64,000 nucleotides of DNA from Prevotella nigrescens (GCF_031191185.1 NZ_CP133464.1:1-64000); one strand, 5' to 3'; counted from the stretch's first letter, positions 1 through 11,509 are shown. Notes: generated by a model not told the origin, from the letters alone. Numbers and translations: made by a program.

Positions 1-1
1 A

Positions 2-3000
2 GACCTGCTCACTGCCCGTATCTCACAAGCCATTCATCCTTATGGACAAGGCAACATCATAGTCCGCCAAGCCCCCTTTGAAGCCATCGGAGAGTTGGAG
101 GACAAGGACAAGTACGACCTTATAACAAGTAACATTCCCTTTGGTGATTTCATGGTCTATGACCGGGAGTACAGCAAGGGAAAAGACATTCTCAAGCGTG
201 AATCCACACGAGCCATCCATAATTACTTTTTTGTAAAGGGATTGGACTGTATCAAGGAGGGCGGACTGTTGGCTTTCATCACCTCGCAGGGCGTGTTAGA
301 CAGTCCCAAGAACGAAGCCATACGCCGCTATCTGATGCAGAACAGCCAGCTTATCTCCGCTCTCCGACTGCCATCGGGTATGTTTTCAGACAATGCTGGA
401 ACGGAAGTGGGCAGCGACCTCATTGTCCTGCAAAAGCAGTCGGGCAAGACTATCAGCGAGGGCATGGAACAGCAATTTGTTGCGTCCGTATCGGCTCCCA
501 TAGCCGAAGGCTCTTCTGTCGTATTCAAGCACAATTCGCTCTTTGACGGTGAATGGAAGGACATAGCCCACCGAACCATCGCCACAGAGCGCACGATGGG
601 CAGGGACCCATACGGCAAACCTGCATGGGAGTATCACTTTGATGGTAGCATTGAAGATCTGGCGGAGAGTATCAGGACACAACTCTCCTTGGAAATTGAG
701 CAACGCTTTGACCGAAAACTCTATGAAACGGGCATACCGATGACGGAGGAGGAACGGCAGAAAGAAGCCGTGAAACAGTTGAGAAAGTTAGGGGTAACGG
801 TAGATTTGCCGGAAGAGGAGCCAAAAACGGACAAGGAGGCGGATAACGCCTATAATCTCATGCCCGACAGCATCAGAAAGCAACTGCCCAAACTGTACAG
901 CACAGAGAAAGGACTGATAGGCGATAAAGTCGCCTACGCACGCTATTTCTTCCCGATGGGAGCTTACACGGCTTACCTCTTGGAGTATGACCCCAAGACC
1001 CGCATCGGCTTCGGTGCTGTTACGATGGGCTACGGCTGGGAACTGGGCAATATGTCGCTTGATGAGATGGAAGGCGTGAAAGTAAGAGGATTGGGGATTG
1101 AACGTGACCTTTATTTCTCTCCTAAGAAACTGCATGAAATTGCGGAGCTGAAAGAAATCGTCAGAGGACAATATACCAAAGAAGAAGCGGTAATAAAGAC
1201 AGAAGACACTGTTAAGGAGATTGTGAACGGTATTTCTGAAATCGAAACACCCAAGGAGGAATTAGAAACTGAAAAAGGAATTAATCTCGGGCAAGTCATA
1301 GAACCGGACTATTTTACCATTACCAAGGCACAGGCAAAAGAAAATACCGTTTCCAATGGAGAGACCACTCCATTGCAACCACCATCATCGGAGTATGAAC
1401 CACAGCAATCTGTGTCAGAGCAACCGTCCATAAACGTTGAACCTGCGCCCGAAGGCGTACCCGCCTTGACACTTCACCGACAATACGAACAGGAAAGGTC
1501 GGAAATCCGTACGGATATTGAAGCTCCAAGAGAGATGAACGGGCAGACAATATTCTTTGACGACGATCATCATCCGGTGGTGGACAATAACATGGAAGAC
1601 ATCGGACAACCGGAGCAGCTGTCACTGTTTGCCCCAGAGGAATACAGCCTTTGGGCAAGAGAAGTTACTCGTGTGAACAATGAAATTAAGGATAATTCAG
1701 GAACTTCACAGGCACGCCGTCCTGTAGCACAAACTGTTTCCCCAAAGCCAGCGGAGTCCAAGATACAAAAGCCAGCAGCCGTACCCAAACGCCGTACCCA
1801 TAGTAGCAGGAAAGCAGCTTCTTCCTCTTCACGTGAGCCGTCGCTTTTCGACTTTATGAACGAAGCTGAGGAGCGCAAGCCAAAACCGATAGCGGAAGTC
1901 AGAAAGGAGTTTGATGCTTCCCCGCGCCCTTTTCTCTCTTCGCCGGACTCCCACCTAAGAGACGGCTCCATTGTCGTGCAGAAAGGGCAGGTGGGCATTC
2001 TTTCTGATTTGAAGCGGCATCCCACTTTCAACCCGATGGACTTGCCCTATGCGCAGCTTTCCCGTCTCAAAGCCTATATCGAGATACGGGAGTGCTATCA
2101 TCGTCTCTATGACTACGAGGCAGAGAACCATGCAGAAGACAGGGAAGACCGCAGCAGGCTCAACCACCTTTATAATGACTATGTTGCACGCTGGGGCTAC
2201 TTCAATCAGAAGGCGAACACCGACATCATCAAGATGGATGCCACGGGCGTGGAAATGCTCTTCTTGGAACGCTCCGAAAACGGCAGGTACGTCAAGGCGG
2301 ACATCTTTGACCATCCTACAGCTTTTTCCATCACGGAACTGACCGTTGCCGCAGACCCGATGGAGGCACTGGGCGCATCGCTCAACAAGTACGGTACGGT
2401 GGAACTTGACTACATGAGTTCGCTTTTACCTGATATGGAGGAGAGCGACATCATTTCTTCCTTGGAAGGTCGCATCTATTACAATCCCGAAGAGAATGCC
2501 TATGAAGTGGCGGACAAGTTCATTTCGGGCAATGTAATAGAAAAGGCGGAGCGTATAGAGTCGTGGCTCTTGGACCATCCCGACCACGAAGAGGTAAAGC
2601 AGAGCCTTGCCGCTTTGCGTGCAGCCACGCCAACACCCATTCCTTTTGCGGACCTTGACTTCAATCTCGGTGAACGCTGGATACCTGCCAAAGTCTATGG
2701 CAGGTTCGCTTCGGAGTTTTTCGGGACGGATATTGGCGTATCCTACCATTCCAATATGGACGAGTACAGCATTGTCTGCGACCGAAAAAACGCCAATATA
2801 TGGCACAAGTACGCCGTACAGGGCGAGTTCCGCCGTTATGACGGTATTAATCTCCTGAAGCATGCCCTACATAATACCATTCCCGACATCAACAAGAGCA
2901 AGGAGGTGACGGATAAGGTTACGGGAGAGACCAAGACCATCAAAGTAAGGGACGGACATGCCATCCAGATGGCGAATGCCAAGATTGAGGAAATCAGACA

Positions 3001-5821
3001 GGGCTTTGTCGATTGGCTCGGACGCACACCAGACGCGTTCAAGCAGCAGTTATCCGACCGTTACAATCGCCTTTTCAACTGTTTTGTGCGACCGAACTTT
3101 GACGGTACGCATCAGACGTTTCCCGACCTTGACCTGAAAAGGTTGGGTATTGCCGACCTTTACAAGAGCCAAAAGGATGCCGTGTGGATGCTCAAAACCA
3201 ACGGTGGCGGAATCTGCGACCACGAGGTGGGGGCAGGCAAGACGCTCATCATGTGTACGGCTGCCTACGAGATGAAGCGATTGGGACTGGCAAACAAGCC
3301 GATGATTATCGGACTGAAAGCAAACGTATTCGACATTGCCGACACCTTTAGGAAAGCTTATCCCAATGCTAAGGTACTCTATCCAGGTAAGAACGATTTT
3401 AATAAGCAGAACCGCCAACGTATCTTCAACGACATCAAGAACAACGACTGGGACTGTATCATACTTACGCACGAACAGTTCGGTATGATACCGCAGGCCT
3501 TGGAGATACAGGAAGCGATTATGCAAAAGGAACTGGACTCCGTGGAAGAGAATCTCGAAGTGTTGCGGCAACAAGGAAGAGACATTTCCCGTGGGATGCT
3601 CAAAGGACTGGAGAAGCGTAAGCAGACCCTTGAAGCCAAGTTACAGAACATACAGGACAGCATCGCCGAGCGTAAGGACGTTGCCGTGGATTTCAAGATG
3701 ATGGGTATCGACCACCTCTTTGTAGATGAATCGCACCAATTCAAGAACCTGATGTTCAACACCCGCCATGACCGTGTGTCGGGCTTGGGCAATCCCGATG
3801 GCTCACAGCGTGCCTTAAATATGCTTTTTGCCATTCGTACCATACAGGAACGGTCGGGCAAGGACTTGGGAGCCACTTTCCTTTCGGGAACGACCATTTC
3901 CAATAGTCTGACGGAGTTGTATCTTCTGTTCAAGTATCTGCGCCCGCAGGCTTTGGAAAAGCAGGGTATCAACAGTTTTGATGCTTGGGCGGCAGTCTTT
4001 GCCAAGAAATCCACAGATTACGAGTTCTCCATCACGAACGATATCATTCAGAAAGAGCGGTTCAGGACGTTTATCAAGGTGCCCGAACTTGCCGCCTTCT
4101 ATGCGGAGATTTGCGACTTCCGTACGGCAAAGGACATCGGTATTGACCGTCCGGAGAAGAACGAGATACTGCATAACATACCACCTACGCCCGAACAGGA
4201 GGAATTTATTGGCAAACTGATGGAGTTTGCCAAAAGTGGTGATGCCACGCTTTTGGGACGTGCGCCGCTCAGTGAGAGTGAGGAAAGGGCAAAGATGCTC
4301 ATCGCAACGGATTACGCCAGAAAGATGAGCCTTGATTTACGCATGATTGATGAAAATGGGTACTCAGACCATATAGACAACAAGGCAAGCCACTGTGCCA
4401 AGATGCTCAATGACTATTATCGAAAGTACGATGCACAGAAAGGTACACAGTTTGTTTTCTCTGACTTGGGTACTTACAAGCCCGGCGGAGACTTCAACAT
4501 CTATTCGGAAATCAAGAGAAAGTTGGTAGAGGATTATCATATTCCATCCTATGAAATACGCTTCATTCAGGAATGCAAGAATGAGAAAGCCAAGAAAGCG
4601 ATGGTGGATGCCATGAACCGAGGCGACATCCGTATCATCTTCGGTTCTACTTCCATGTTGGGCACAGGTGTGAACGCACAGCAGCGGGCAGTCGCGGTCC
4701 ATCAACTTGACACGCCGTGGCGACCATCGGATCTGGAACAGCGTAACGGGCGTGCCATCCGTAAAGGAAATCTTGTTGCCAAGGAGTTTGCCGACAACAA
4801 GGTCGATGTGATTATCTATGCCGTGGAACGTTCCTTGGACAGTTATAAGTTCAACCTTTTGCATAACAAGCAACTCTTCATCAATCAGCTAAAAAGTAAC
4901 CAGCTTGGCAGTCGTACCATTGACGAGGGTTCAATGGACGAGGACAGCGGCATGAACTTCTCAGAGTACGTGGCCGTACTTTCGGGTAATACCGACCTTT
5001 TGGAAAAAGCAAGACTTGACAAGAAGATTACCACCTTGGAATCAGAGCGCAAGAACTTCCTCCGTGAGCGTGATGCCGCAACGGGCAAGCTGGCAGAGAT
5101 TGAGAGTTCCGTGTCTTTCCATACGGACAAAATCAAGGAGGCACAGTCTGACCTGGCTCTCTTTGAGCAGCGCGTGGAGCGTGATACCGAGGGATTACCT
5201 GTCAATAAACTGACAATCAAGGGTGTGGAAGACAGTACCGACATCAAGGCTATTGCTGCACGCCTGCAGGAGATAGACGAGAAAGCACGAACCAAGGGCG
5301 AGTACAACAAAATCGGTGAGATATACGGCTTTTCCGTCATGGTCAAGACGGAGAGCACTTCCAAGGACTTGTTCGACTGTTCTGTGAACCGCTTCTTTGT
5401 CAAGGGACAGGAAAGCATCTACTATACCTATAATAACGGTAAGTTGGCAACAGACCCGAAACTTGCATGTCAGAACTTCGTTAATGCCTTGGAGCGTATT
5501 CCAAAGGTAATAGAGTCGCATGAGAAGGAAATGGCAAAGGTCGCAGCCAATAAGGACGTTTACATCAACATAGCCAACGGATCATGGAAGAGAGAGGACG
5601 AACTGCGTGCGCTCAAGAGGGAGGCAGCAGAACTTGACAGAAAGATTGCGCTTACGCTTGCACCACCGGAGGAGGAAAAAGATGAAACGGAAGAAAAGGA
5701 GCAAGAAGAGAATTTACCCAACAATAATTATTCTGTCGAAATGAAAAATGAGAACAATCCTGTCCAAGATAAAGAAGAGGATAGCCGTTTACAGAGTTTC
5801 AGACCCAAGTGGAGACACTAA
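2..5821 (+). CDS. Methylase/SNF2 helicase of a Bacteroides-type conjugative element (5' partial)
   Basis: The frame is open from the window edge, so the start codon lies upstream; the TTG at 95 is internal. The N-terminal part is an adenine-methylase fold with a variant motif IV (NIPF, about 131-142) followed by [17 protein letters not shown]. After a low-complexity Pro/Ser/Glu linker (about 1300-1950) comes a large SNF2-like helicase: Walker A GAGKT near 3230-3244, DESH near 3725-3736, and a C-terminal helicase motif [11 protein letters not shown] near 4738-4770. Charged coiled-coil sequence ends the protein. Proteins of this type sit beside topB and DUF3945 genes in Bacteroidetes ICEs and probably process or protect DNA during transfer; their exact role is not settled. 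The missing front part of such a gene appears near the other end of the window (59210-59640). Confidence 0.88.
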   Translation, partial: DLLTARISQAIHPYGQGNIIVRQAPFEAIGELEDKDKYDLITSNIPFGDFMVYDREYSKGKDILKRESTRAIHNYFFVKGLDCIKEGGLLAFITSQGVLDSPKNEAIRRYLMQNSQLISALRLPSGMFSDNAGTEVGSDLIVLQKQSGKTISEGMEQQFVASVSAPIAEGSSVVFKHNSLFDGEWKDIAHRTIATERTMGRDPYGKPAWEYHFDGSIEDLAESIRTQLSLEIEQRFDRKLYETGIPMTEEERQKEAVKQLRKLGVTVDLPEEEPKTDKEADNAYNLMPDSIRKQLPKLYSTEKGLIGDKVAYARYFFPMGAYTAYLLEYDPKTRIGFGAVTMGYGWELGNMSLDEMEGVKVRGLGIERDLYFSPKKLHEIAELKEIVRGQYTKEEAVIKTEDTVKEIVNGISEIETPKEELETEKGINLGQVIEPDYFTITKAQAKENTVSNGETTPLQPPSSEYEPQQSVSEQPSINVEPAPEGVPALTLHRQYEQERSEIRTDIEAPREMNGQTIFFDDDHHPVVDNNMEDIGQPEQLSLFAPEEYSLWAREVTRVNNEIKDNSGTSQARRPVAQTVSPKPAESKIQKPAAVPKRRTHSSRKAASSSSREPSLFDFMNEAEERKPKPIAEVRKEFDASPRPFLSSPDSHLRDGSIVVQKGQVGILSDLKRHPTFNPMDLPYAQLSRLKAYIEIRECYHRLYDYEAENHAEDREDRSRLNHLYNDYVARWGYFNQKANTDIIKMDATGVEMLFLERSENGRYVKADIFDHPTAFSITELTVAADPMEALGASLNKYGTVELDYMSSLLPDMEESDIISSLEGRIYYNPEENAYEVADKFISGNVIEKAERIESWLLDHPDHEEVKQSLAALRAATPTPIPFADLDFNLGERWIPAKVYGRFASEFFGTDIGVSYHSNMDEYSIVCDRKNANIWHKYAVQGEFRRYDGINLLKHALHNTIPDINKSKEVTDKVTGETKTIKVRDGHAIQMANAKIEEIRQGFVDWLGRTPDAFKQQLSDRYNRLFNCFVRPNFDGTHQTFPDLDLKRLGIADLYKSQKDAVWMLKTNGGGICDHEVGAGKTLIMCTAAYEMKRLGLANKPMIIGLKANVFDIADTFRKAYPNAKVLYPGKNDFNKQNRQRIFNDIKNNDWDCIILTHEQFGMIPQALEIQEAIMQKELDSVEENLEVLRQQGRDISRGMLKGLEKRKQTLEAKLQNIQDSIAERKDVAVDFKMMGIDHLFVDESHQFKNLMFNTRHDRVSGLGNPDGSQRALNMLFAIRTIQERSGKDLGATFLSGTTISNSLTELYLLFKYLRPQALEKQGINSFDAWAAVFAKKSTDYEFSITNDIIQKERFRTFIKVPELAAFYAEICDFRTAKDIGIDRPEKNEILHNIPPTPEQEEFIGKLMEFAKSGDATLLGRAPLSESEERAKMLIATDYARKMSLDLRMIDENGYSDHIDNKASHCAKMLNDYYRKYDAQKGTQFVFSDLGTYKPGGDFNIYSEIKRKLVEDYHIPSYEIRFIQECKNEKAKKAMVDAMNRGDIRIIFGSTSMLGTGVNAQQRAVAVHQLDTPWRPSDLEQRNGRAIRKGNLVAKEFADNKVDVIIYAVERSLDSYKFNLLHNKQLFINQLKSNQLGSRTIDEGSMDEDSGMNFSEYVAVLSGNTDLLEKARLDKKITTLESERKNFLRERDAATGKLAEIESSVSFHTDKIKEAQSDLALFEQRVERDTEGLPVNKLTIKGVEDSTDIKAIAARLQEIDEKARTKGEYNKIGEIYGFSVMVKTESTSKDLFDCSVNRFFVKGQESIYYTYNNGKLATDPKLACQNFVNALERIPKVIESHEKEMAKVAANKDVYINIANGSWKREDELRALKREAAELDRKIALTLAPPEEEKDETEEKEQEENLPNNNYSVEMKNENNPVQDKEEDSRLQSFRPKWRH

Positions 5822-5840
5822 ACACATGTCGAGGGGCTAA

Positions 5841-5879
5841 ATAAAAGTCAGACATTCAATATGGATGTCTGACTTTTAT
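5841..5879. terminator. Bidirectional hairpin terminator
   Basis: A perfect 15-bp inverted repeat (arms 5841-5855 and 5865-5879, 9-nt loop) lies between the convergent helicase and abiEii genes. The arm ends are T-rich on both strands, so it can end transcription from both sides. Confidence 0.8.
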
Positions 5880-5881
5880 CA

Positions 5882-6787
5882 CTATACCTGTAAATAACCT
5901 TTTAGCTTATCTATTCCCTCTTTGTGCTTATCGGGAGCCTGTTTCTTGAGTTTGCCTATATTCAGCAATTTCCATTGTACGGATGGATATTGGCTTAAAT
6001 CCCCTGCGCAACATTTCTCCCACTGTGGTGTTCCATCCTCAAAGGAAACGAGGAATTCCTTATCTGTATTTGTAAGGCTGTCATTTACCTTTTTAATGAT
6101 GGATTCGCGAGCCTGCTCATAGTCTGTATAGGTAAATGGAATATCTGACATTCCCCTGAATTGGTTTTCAAGTGCCTCCTCTTGGTTTATGCTATTAGGA
6201 GACAGAGATTCTACGATAGGCTTGTCGCTTCCCAATAAGCATAAGATGAGCCCGTCTTTTACATCTTCAAGTGTTTGGTCTTTCATGTATTTGCAGTCAA
6301 ACATGTCACGTGGGTGCTGGCGGCTGAGGGCAGCTGTAATCTTCCCTCCATACAATTGAGAATAAGGAACTATGCGTGCCTTACAGTTGGCTTGAAACTC
6401 TTCCTTCGCTCTCGGACAGAGTTCCATGATTTCAACCTCTCCAAGTATGCCCCGTTTAGTACCATTTACCTCTATTTTCACCGTGGCGCCATCATACGTG
6501 CACTGCAATTTCCATACTTTGGATTTATGTATCACGTGTATTCCGGGAATGGCACGTTCTATACTTGTTTTCAGCTCTCCGAGATATTGATTTATCTTTT
6601 CCAAACTTTCCGTGCGTGGCTCTATCGGAATATAGGTAAGGTCAATATCAACCGAGTAACGTGGCAAATTTTGGTGGAACAGGTTAATAGCTGTGCCTCC
6701 ATGAACTGCAAAATCCGTTATCTTGTAAACCAAAGGCATAATGCGTAGTAACAATGCCACCTGTTTTTTATATTGTTGATTATTCAT
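5882..6787 (-). CDS. abiEii: AbiEii-type nucleotidyltransferase toxin
   Basis: This 301-residue protein has the hallmark of the AbiEii/AbiGii family: a glycine pair followed by a two-aspartate motif, GGTAINLF...YSVDIDLTY (residues about 29-51). That is the catalytic centre of a minimal nucleotidyltransferase. Family members are toxins of type IV toxin-antitoxin systems that cause abortive infection; related enzymes add nucleotides to tRNA. The start codon overlaps the end of the antitoxin gene upstream by 8 nt, so the two are translationally coupled. The gene ends just before a strong bidirectional hairpin. As cargo between an ICE helicase and a replication module, it probably stabilises the element or protects against phage. 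Confidence 0.88.
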   Translation of the reverse strand: MNNQQYKKQVALLLRIMPLVYKITDFAVHGGTAINLFHQNLPRYSVDIDLTYIPIEPRTESLEKINQYLGELKTSIERAIPGIHVIHKSKVWKLQCTYDGATVKIEVNGTKRGILGEVEIMELCPRAKEEFQANCKARIVPYSQLYGGKITAALSRQHPRDMFDCKYMKDQTLEDVKDGLILCLLGSDKPIVESLSPNSINQEEALENQFRGMSDIPFTYTDYEQARESIIKKVNDSLTNTDKEFLVSFEDGTPQWEKCCAGDLSQYPSVQWKLLNIGKLKKQAPDKHKEGIDKLKGYLQV

Positions 6788-7544
6788 AATCGTTTAATTC
6801 TTTTGGGACAATCATCTTATACTTGCTGATATATATACCGGATTTGACGAGTTGGAGTTTATGTGTCCCCAAATCTATTTTTGTAAGGTCTAAGTCTTCA
6901 TACCAATAATGCCCCGCTTTTTCAGCCATATATAGAAACAGCCTCTTCATTTTGTAATGTTTTGTGGTTTCCAATAACGATTGGACAACATTTGGACGCA
7001 GAGTGGTCAGCTGCTCCATGATATAAAATAAATCCATATAATCATATTGTCGCGGTGTAAGCAACAGACATTCCATAAAAGCCTGCTCAGGGGAGGATAT
7101 AAGCAGCCTCCAGTCCAAGTATGTTAAAGTTGTTATCTGTGCACGGACAAATACTTCTGTCTTGAAGAACTTAAATTCACGGTCGAAAACGTCATGCTTC
7201 ATCCATTGCGGCATTTTATCACTTGCCGTTGATATCATTAACAAAGGCTTGCCCATAGGTACATAATGATTGAAACCCCAAAGTTCCAAAGCAGAATGCG
7301 CCGCAACACGAAAACTCTTTCCTACTTGTTCGTTGAAGGACTGCAAAGCACCAAAAGCGGACAGCGTGTCGCCTGTGCGGTACATGACTCCCTTGCATAG
7401 AGAGGATAACCAACCGGAAGAACGATACCTGCTCAACAACTGCCTGGAATAGCCATGCTCTACAAGCCATGTCGCAAACAGCAATCCGTTCTTTTGCCCA
7501 GATTGAAGCATTTGGTTTATTTTTTTTCCTTTTAGTACACTCAT
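6780..7544 (-). CDS. abiEi: AbiEi-type antitoxin / transcriptional repressor
   Basis: A 254-residue protein whose N-terminus (residues about 18-60, with SRQLLSRYRSSGWLSSLCKGVMYRTGD) matches the winged-helix start of AbiEi antitoxins. The rest matches the antitoxin core, including HSALELWG and SSPEQAFMECLLL. In known AbiE systems the antitoxin represses its own promoter by binding inverted repeats and neutralises the toxin without a direct protein contact (type IV). It is the first gene of the two-gene operon. An inverted repeat flanking its promoter (7544-7638) fits autoregulation. Confidence 0.85.
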   Translation of the reverse strand: MSVLKGKKINQMLQSGQKNGLLFATWLVEHGYSRQLLSRYRSSGWLSSLCKGVMYRTGDTLSAFGALQSFNEQVGKSFRVAAHSALELWGFNHYVPMGKPLLMISTASDKMPQWMKHDVFDREFKFFKTEVFVRAQITTLTYLDWRLLISSPEQAFMECLLLTPRQYDYMDLFYIMEQLTTLRPNVVQSLLETTKHYKMKRLFLYMAEKAGHYWYEDLDLTKIDLGTHKLQLVKSGIYISKYKMIVPKELNDYE

Positions 7545-7638
7545 AGTTTACTTGCTGTCATTAAAACCAACTGCAAAGGTACAAAAGACTTTGGTGATTA
7601 CAGCCTAACGGTTGAATTATTTTCCTGAAAGTAAACTA
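7544..7638 (-). promoter_or_regulatory. abiE promoter with flanking inverted repeat
   Basis: Upstream of abiEi the minus strand carries TACCTTTG (7574-7581), a good Bacteroidetes -7 box; no clear -33 box is seen. A perfect 10-bp inverted repeat, TAGTTTACTT at 7544-7553 and AAGTAAACTA at 7629-7638, brackets this promoter. By analogy with characterised AbiEi proteins, which bind inverted repeats in their own promoter, it is a candidate operator. Confidence 0.5.
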
Positions 7639-7735
7639 ATAGTTGACCTACAGGATAAAATTACAACCATTGTGAGAAAAAGGAGGATGAAATGGAACAT
7701 GAAGACATTCCCAACATATTGTATGAAACTGGCTT

Positions 7736-8044
7736 TTACCATAAGTCTCGCTTCTGCAACATTTCATCTATCTCTTCTCGAAGGAAAAGTAATCGGCCAT
7801 TGGCTTTAAGATAAGGGATTTTCCCTGCCCAAACCCAGTTGTAAATGGTTTTTTGCTCTACCTTCAAGATTTTGGAGACATCTATGATGTCCAAGTATTC
7901 CGGTTTCAATGGAGGACGGATTGTTGTATCTATTTCCTGTTCCCGCAGGACAAGCAGACGGTCGAGCTTGTCTTCCACATTCTTCAGTTTATCAAACAGG
8001 CGTTTCTGCCATGTGTCTTCAGGCTGATGGTCTAAGTACGGCAT
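7736..8044 (-). CDS. Helix-turn-helix DNA-binding protein (excisionase-like)
   Basis: A 102-residue protein with a charged coiled N-terminus ([16 protein letters not shown]) and a C-terminal MerR/excisionase-type HTH (residues about 50-98: [37 protein letters not shown] split over the helix-turn-helix and wing). Such proteins are common beside primases in Bacteroides mobilizable elements, where they act as excisionases or replication accessory factors. Its start overlaps the end of the upstream primase/ATPase gene by 13 nt, so it is the last gene of the minus-strand replication module. The exact role is inferred from context. Confidence 0.72.
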   Translation of the reverse strand: MPYLDHQPEDTWQKRLFDKLKNVEDKLDRLLVLREQEIDTTIRPPLKPEYLDIIDVSKILKVEQKTIYNWVWAGKIPYLKANGRLLFLREEIDEMLQKRDLW

Positions 8045-10092
8045 AGTTCCCCTTTTTGATAGTTACCATTGGTATCTTGTGCCAAGATACGTTGTTCTTT
8101 CATATAGGCAATATATTTCTTCGCAGTTCTTTCTTTGATTTCCATTTCACGCATCAGAATCTCACACAGTTCTTGGTATGAGAGTTTGAGAGAACTTCGG
8201 AAAGCCTCTTTAACAACACCAATAAGTTCATCGGTCTTGCGCTTTTCCTTGTCCTCCTTGGACTTCTCGCCGTGATAGACGTGCATATCCTCTGCCTTGT
8301 CCCAGCCGAAAAGCATCATCGGCACATCCAACGGACTTCCGTCACGGACTTTCAGAGCTTTCACCACTGAGTATTCGGGATTGTCGTCTTTCTCAATGGA
8401 GAGAATGCCTGCCGCCTTGCGTTGCAGCTCCGAGCCGATATGCCCGCGAAGTTTGATACCGTTCGGCACGAAGTGTAGCACGCAGATGATACAGGTATTG
8501 TATATCCCTGCCAAGCGATAAAGCTCGTCAACGATGGCAATGCTCTCCGTCTCATCATTGGCTGATCGTATCAGGTCGGCAATGCCGTCAATCACCACGA
8601 GATGGATGCCTCCATGCTTGTGATGAAACAAATCCATACTCTCACGGATAAGTTTCAGTCGGTCTTTACGGGAGAGCGAAGCCAGATATAGGGAGTGGTA
8701 AAACTCTGGTACGGTTTTCAATGAAGCACGTTGTAAGGTCTTACCCAAATTTTTGTGCAGTTGTGCCTCGGACTGTTCCGTATCATAGTGTAATACCGCC
8801 AAACCATTAGGGTTGGGCGTAATTTCCAATCCCAATGTCCTCTCGGCAGGTAACCGTTCTGTTCCTAATGTTCCGGTAAGAATGGCAGCCACATAATTGC
8901 TTTTGCCCGTTCCTTCACCACCTGTGATACAAAACAAGTTGCCCTGTGTACCAAGTGGCACTCCATTCACTGCTACAACGGACATTGAAGCGTCAGGAGG
9001 ATTGTCATAGTCTATTTCACATGAACGTAACATCATGATGGTCTGTGTATAAATTTGGGAGAGCATGGCTGACAGCAACCCTCTCAATTCTTTTTCAGTA
9101 TGCCCTAAGGCAAAGTAATCGGATATGTCTTTCTCGCTTTTGATGCCCTGAAGGGGGAGCGTCAGGGTAAGTACCTTATAAGCGGACAGGACTTCCGTTT
9201 GCCGTTCAGCCTCCCTGAGTCCGGTCTCGTCCGTATCGTATAAGAGAATGATGTGGCGAAAACGAAGCAGCAGGCTCTCGATTATGCTTTCCGGGATTTG
9301 TGCAGTCTCGCTGTTGAAACAGATGGCATTGAAATGATGGGCGGAGAGGGAAAGCACATCTTTTTCTCCACCCGTGATGAAGAGTATGTCGCCCTTGTTG
9401 GGCAGCTGCTCGAATCCGAACACATAATCTTCTGCCTTTTCTCCTCCATACAAGAACCGCATTTTACTGAATGGACGGTACACTTTAACAAAATTCCTCA
9501 TGGAATAGCAGAACATAGGTTCTTCCGAAGAAGAATGAATGGTATATGCCTTTCCTTGGTTTGAAACCGACTCAAAACGGGCTATGGACTTGACCTGAAA
9601 GCGCTGCAGGGTTTTCGTTCCGATACCATACCGTGCCCAAAATCCAAGTTCGTTATCCTTGTAAGATTGTTCTGCGATCCTGAACCATTTCTTGGAGCCT
9701 GCCTGCTTACTGGCATTCATGGATATGGGAGGTTTGGGAGGAATATTGGCATTCGACTTGCTTTTCTCGCTCCAATCATGGTACGGTAATGGAATGTTCA
9801 GTTGCAGGTCATTGATAATCATCTTCAATACCCTCATAAAGTCTCTCTGCATATCCAAGCCTTGTATTGCGGCTGCGAACCAAAAGCAATCGCCGGAATA
9901 CATTTCGTTACCGAAGTCTTTCATCCGATAGCACTTCGATCTCGTGTCAAAATAGATATTGCAGGAAGCCCGTCTGTCCTCATATAGTGGATTTCGAAAA
10001 TTCCGTTTCGGAACAAAGTCAATCGGCATATAGAAACTGAAGATCTCCAATCCCCTGTTTGTATGTTCCAAGATTTCTTCCTTAATGTTCAT
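8032..10092 (-). CDS. Toprim/RepA-like primase-helicase of a mobile element
   Basis: A 686-residue protein. The first half has a Toprim-like domain ([15 protein letters not shown], then LLYDTDETG around residues 240-300). The second half is a RecA/RepA-type ATPase with Walker A GGEGTGKS (about residue 395) and Walker [12 protein letters not shown] (about residue 500). The C-terminus looks like a small winged helix ([25 protein letters not shown]). The CHC2 zinc finger that usually starts such primases is not evident, although an N-terminal part resembles a degenerate one. It probably primes and unwinds DNA for element replication. It overlaps the gene before it by 4 nt and the gene after it by 13 nt, forming a tight operon. 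Confidence 0.78.
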   Translation of the reverse strand: MNIKEEILEHTNRGLEIFSFYMPIDFVPKRNFRNPLYEDRRASCNIYFDTRSKCYRMKDFGNEMYSGDCFWFAAAIQGLDMQRDFMRVLKMIINDLQLNIPLPYHDWSEKSKSNANIPPKPPISMNASKQAGSKKWFRIAEQSYKDNELGFWARYGIGTKTLQRFQVKSIARFESVSNQGKAYTIHSSSEEPMFCYSMRNFVKVYRPFSKMRFLYGGEKAEDYVFGFEQLPNKGDILFITGGEKDVLSLSAHHFNAICFNSETAQIPESIIESLLLRFRHIILLYDTDETGLREAERQTEVLSAYKVLTLTLPLQGIKSEKDISDYFALGHTEKELRGLLSAMLSQIYTQTIMMLRSCEIDYDNPPDASMSVVAVNGVPLGTQGNLFCITGGEGTGKSNYVAAILTGTLGTERLPAERTLGLEITPNPNGLAVLHYDTEQSEAQLHKNLGKTLQRASLKTVPEFYHSLYLASLSRKDRLKLIRESMDLFHHKHGGIHLVVIDGIADLIRSANDETESIAIVDELYRLAGIYNTCIICVLHFVPNGIKLRGHIGSELQRKAAGILSIEKDDNPEYSVVKALKVRDGSPLDVPMMLFGWDKAEDMHVYHGEKSKEDKEKRKTDELIGVVKEAFRSSLKLSYQELCEILMREMEIKERTAKKYIAYMKEQRILAQDTNGNYQKGELCRT

Positions 10093-10490
10093 AGTTCCTC
10101 AAACAAAATTTGTGAGTCTCCCATATAGCCTTTCAATATACCGTCTTTGTAGGCATTGAGCCTTTGAAGGGCTTCCACCCTGCGAAAGCCTTTGAAGGAA
10201 GCGCGTCCCGTCTTGATTGCAATGTACAGTCCTTTGAAGGGATAGACCACGTGATTGCAGGAAACATAACGGTAAGGGACAACCTTGCTGTCTCTCCATC
10301 GCGCAAGTGAAGCTCTGGATATGCCGAGAAGTCGCAGGACATCAGAAGAATTCAGCTCAATCTTTTCTTCCAACACGGCATAGTCCTGTTTCAGTTCAAG
10401 GATGAAGCCTGTAATCCGTTCCATATTTTCTTTCAAGGAATGTATTTCTTCCAAAAGGGCGGAAGGAAGCATGTTATTCTCTGTCATCAC
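10089..10490 (-). CDS. Helix-turn-helix protein of the replication module
   Basis: A 133-residue protein with an N-terminal coiled coil (residues about 8-45) followed by a helix-turn-helix (IELNSSDVLRLLGISRASLARWRDSKVVPY). This layout matches small DNA-binding proteins found upstream of primase genes in Bacteroides mobile elements. It overlaps the upstream gene by 17 nt and the downstream primase by 4 nt, so the three are co-translated. A regulatory or origin-binding role is likely but not shown. Confidence 0.65.
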   Translation of the reverse strand: MMTENNMLPSALLEEIHSLKENMERITGFILELKQDYAVLEEKIELNSSDVLRLLGISRASLARWRDSKVVPYRYVSCNHVVYPFKGLYIAIKTGRASFKGFRRVEALQRLNAYKDGILKGYMGDSQILFEEL

Positions 10491-10953
10491 GCATCAGTTT
10501 TTGGATAAGTTCCTCAATAGCTGCCATTAAATCACGAAATGTAGATAGGTTGTCTTGCTTTTTTACTATACGGTTGGCAAGAAGTATGATATGTTGAATC
10601 ATTCTTTTGTGATCTACCTGACAGAGCCTGTTCAACAAAAAGATGAGGTCTTCTTTCTCAATTGTGAAGAAACGATGGTCTTTGTCTTCGGTGGTATGTA
10701 CCAAAGATTCTATCATTCCTTTGGGAAGATGCAAAAGAAGTACATCCATGTCGAATGCGGAGGCGCATTTGGTATAGGTGTCAATTCTCAAATCTGTCTG
10801 CATCTTGCAATGCTTCCTGAAATTGGAATTCTCCATGCCGGCAACTTGGGCTCTCATCTTGCTGTTATCGCAAGAAGACAGCATGATTTCAAGAGTGGGA
10901 AGCACGATAAACAAGCGTCCCTCTCCCTTTTGAGGTATCATCTTCTTATCCAT
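10474..10953 (-). CDS. Hypothetical protein, first gene of the replication module
   Basis: I do not recognise this 159-residue protein. It is mostly alpha-helical, mildly acidic, without signal peptide, membrane segment or clear HTH. Two stretches stand out: a possible beta strand near the start (RLFIVLPTLEIMLSS) and a helical C-terminus (LANRIVKKQDNLSTFRDLMAAIEELIQKLM). It heads the minus-strand operon and overlaps the next gene by 17 nt. A structured region of more than 500 nt lies upstream. Confidence 0.55.
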   Translation of the reverse strand: MDKKMIPQKGEGRLFIVLPTLEIMLSSCDNSKMRAQVAGMENSNFRKHCKMQTDLRIDTYTKCASAFDMDVLLLHLPKGMIESLVHTTEDKDHRFFTIEKEDLIFLLNRLCQVDHKRMIQHIILLANRIVKKQDNLSTFRDLMAAIEELIQKLMRDDRE

Positions 10954-11084
10954 ATTTGTTTGTTAATTTGATTTATAGGTGCAAAGTTCCAAAGAAATAA
11001 ACCTTTTTTAAGAATATTGGATTGCCAATGTTGGCAATATGATACCATTTGTATCTTTTATTGTTTCACACACGGATAGACCGT

Positions 11085-11135
11085 CAGTGCACGGTGCAAG
11101 TCCCTTTTATATATAAGGGCTTGCACCGTGCACTG
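11085..11135. repeat. Long perfect hairpin in non-coding DNA
   Basis: A 16-bp perfect inverted repeat (arms 11085-11100 and 11120-11135) encloses a second short stem, CCCTT at 11102-11106 with AAGGG at 11115-11119, separated by one unpaired T and closed by an AT loop. It has no T-run typical of a terminator. It lies between the replication module and the recombinase gene, so a replication-origin, recombination or regulator-binding role is possible. The flanking DNA 10954-11509 otherwise holds a promoter (11178-11209), a 29-codon ORF (11251-11340) with no recognised relatives, and a terminator-like hairpin. Confidence 0.6.
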
Positions 11136-11177
11136 AAATTGTAGCCGGAATCTTTCTAAAAGATTTTCAATCAAATA

Positions 11178-11209
11178 TTTGGCGGCAGTTCATATTTTTT
11201 GTACCTTTG
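11178..11209 (+). promoter_or_regulatory. Bacteroidetes-type promoter
   Basis: TTTG (11178-11181) and TACCTTTG (11202-11209) are separated by 20 nt, matching the -33/-7 consensus. It points to the right. The only start codon soon after is that of the 29-codon ORF at 11251-11340; a terminator-like hairpin follows at 11376, so a short leader or small RNA could be made here. Confidence 0.6.
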
Positions 11210-11375
11210 AACGCGATAAATACAAGTGTGTATTTCTCATAACAGTATCTATGGGTACTCTCAAAATACTCTCTTGTGGCTACAATTTGGTTACAGAGAG
11301 AAAACAGGAAAGTATAAATTGCTATGATACAAGGAGTTGAGAAAAAGGTTCATTTTCCTCTCTCTCCGCAAACAA

Positions 11376-11409
11376 GGGTGTAAATCAACGAATTACGTGA
11401 TTTACACCC
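11376..11409 (+). terminator. Terminator-like hairpin before the recombinase gene
   Basis: Arms GGGTGTAAATCA (11376-11387) and TGATTTACACCC (11398-11409) form a perfect 12-bp stem with a 10-nt loop, followed by TTTATT. It can end transcription from the promoter at 11178 before the recombinase gene. Confidence 0.6.
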
Positions 11410-11509
11410 TTTATTACACCCAAAAATTCATTGTCTTAGAAACTTATCGCACTTTTTTTATTACAATATTCGTTTGTATTCGTGAAAGTAATAACTATTA
11501 CACACAAAT

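Noticed and set aside
7612..7809. Plus-strand frame of 65 codons between abiEi and the HTH gene
   Set aside because: It overlaps the likely promoter region and the end of the HTH gene and shows no domain.
10954..11509. tRNA gene or attachment site near the hairpins
   Set aside because: No cloverleaf can be drawn, and no tyrosine integrase gene or matching direct repeat was found in the window.
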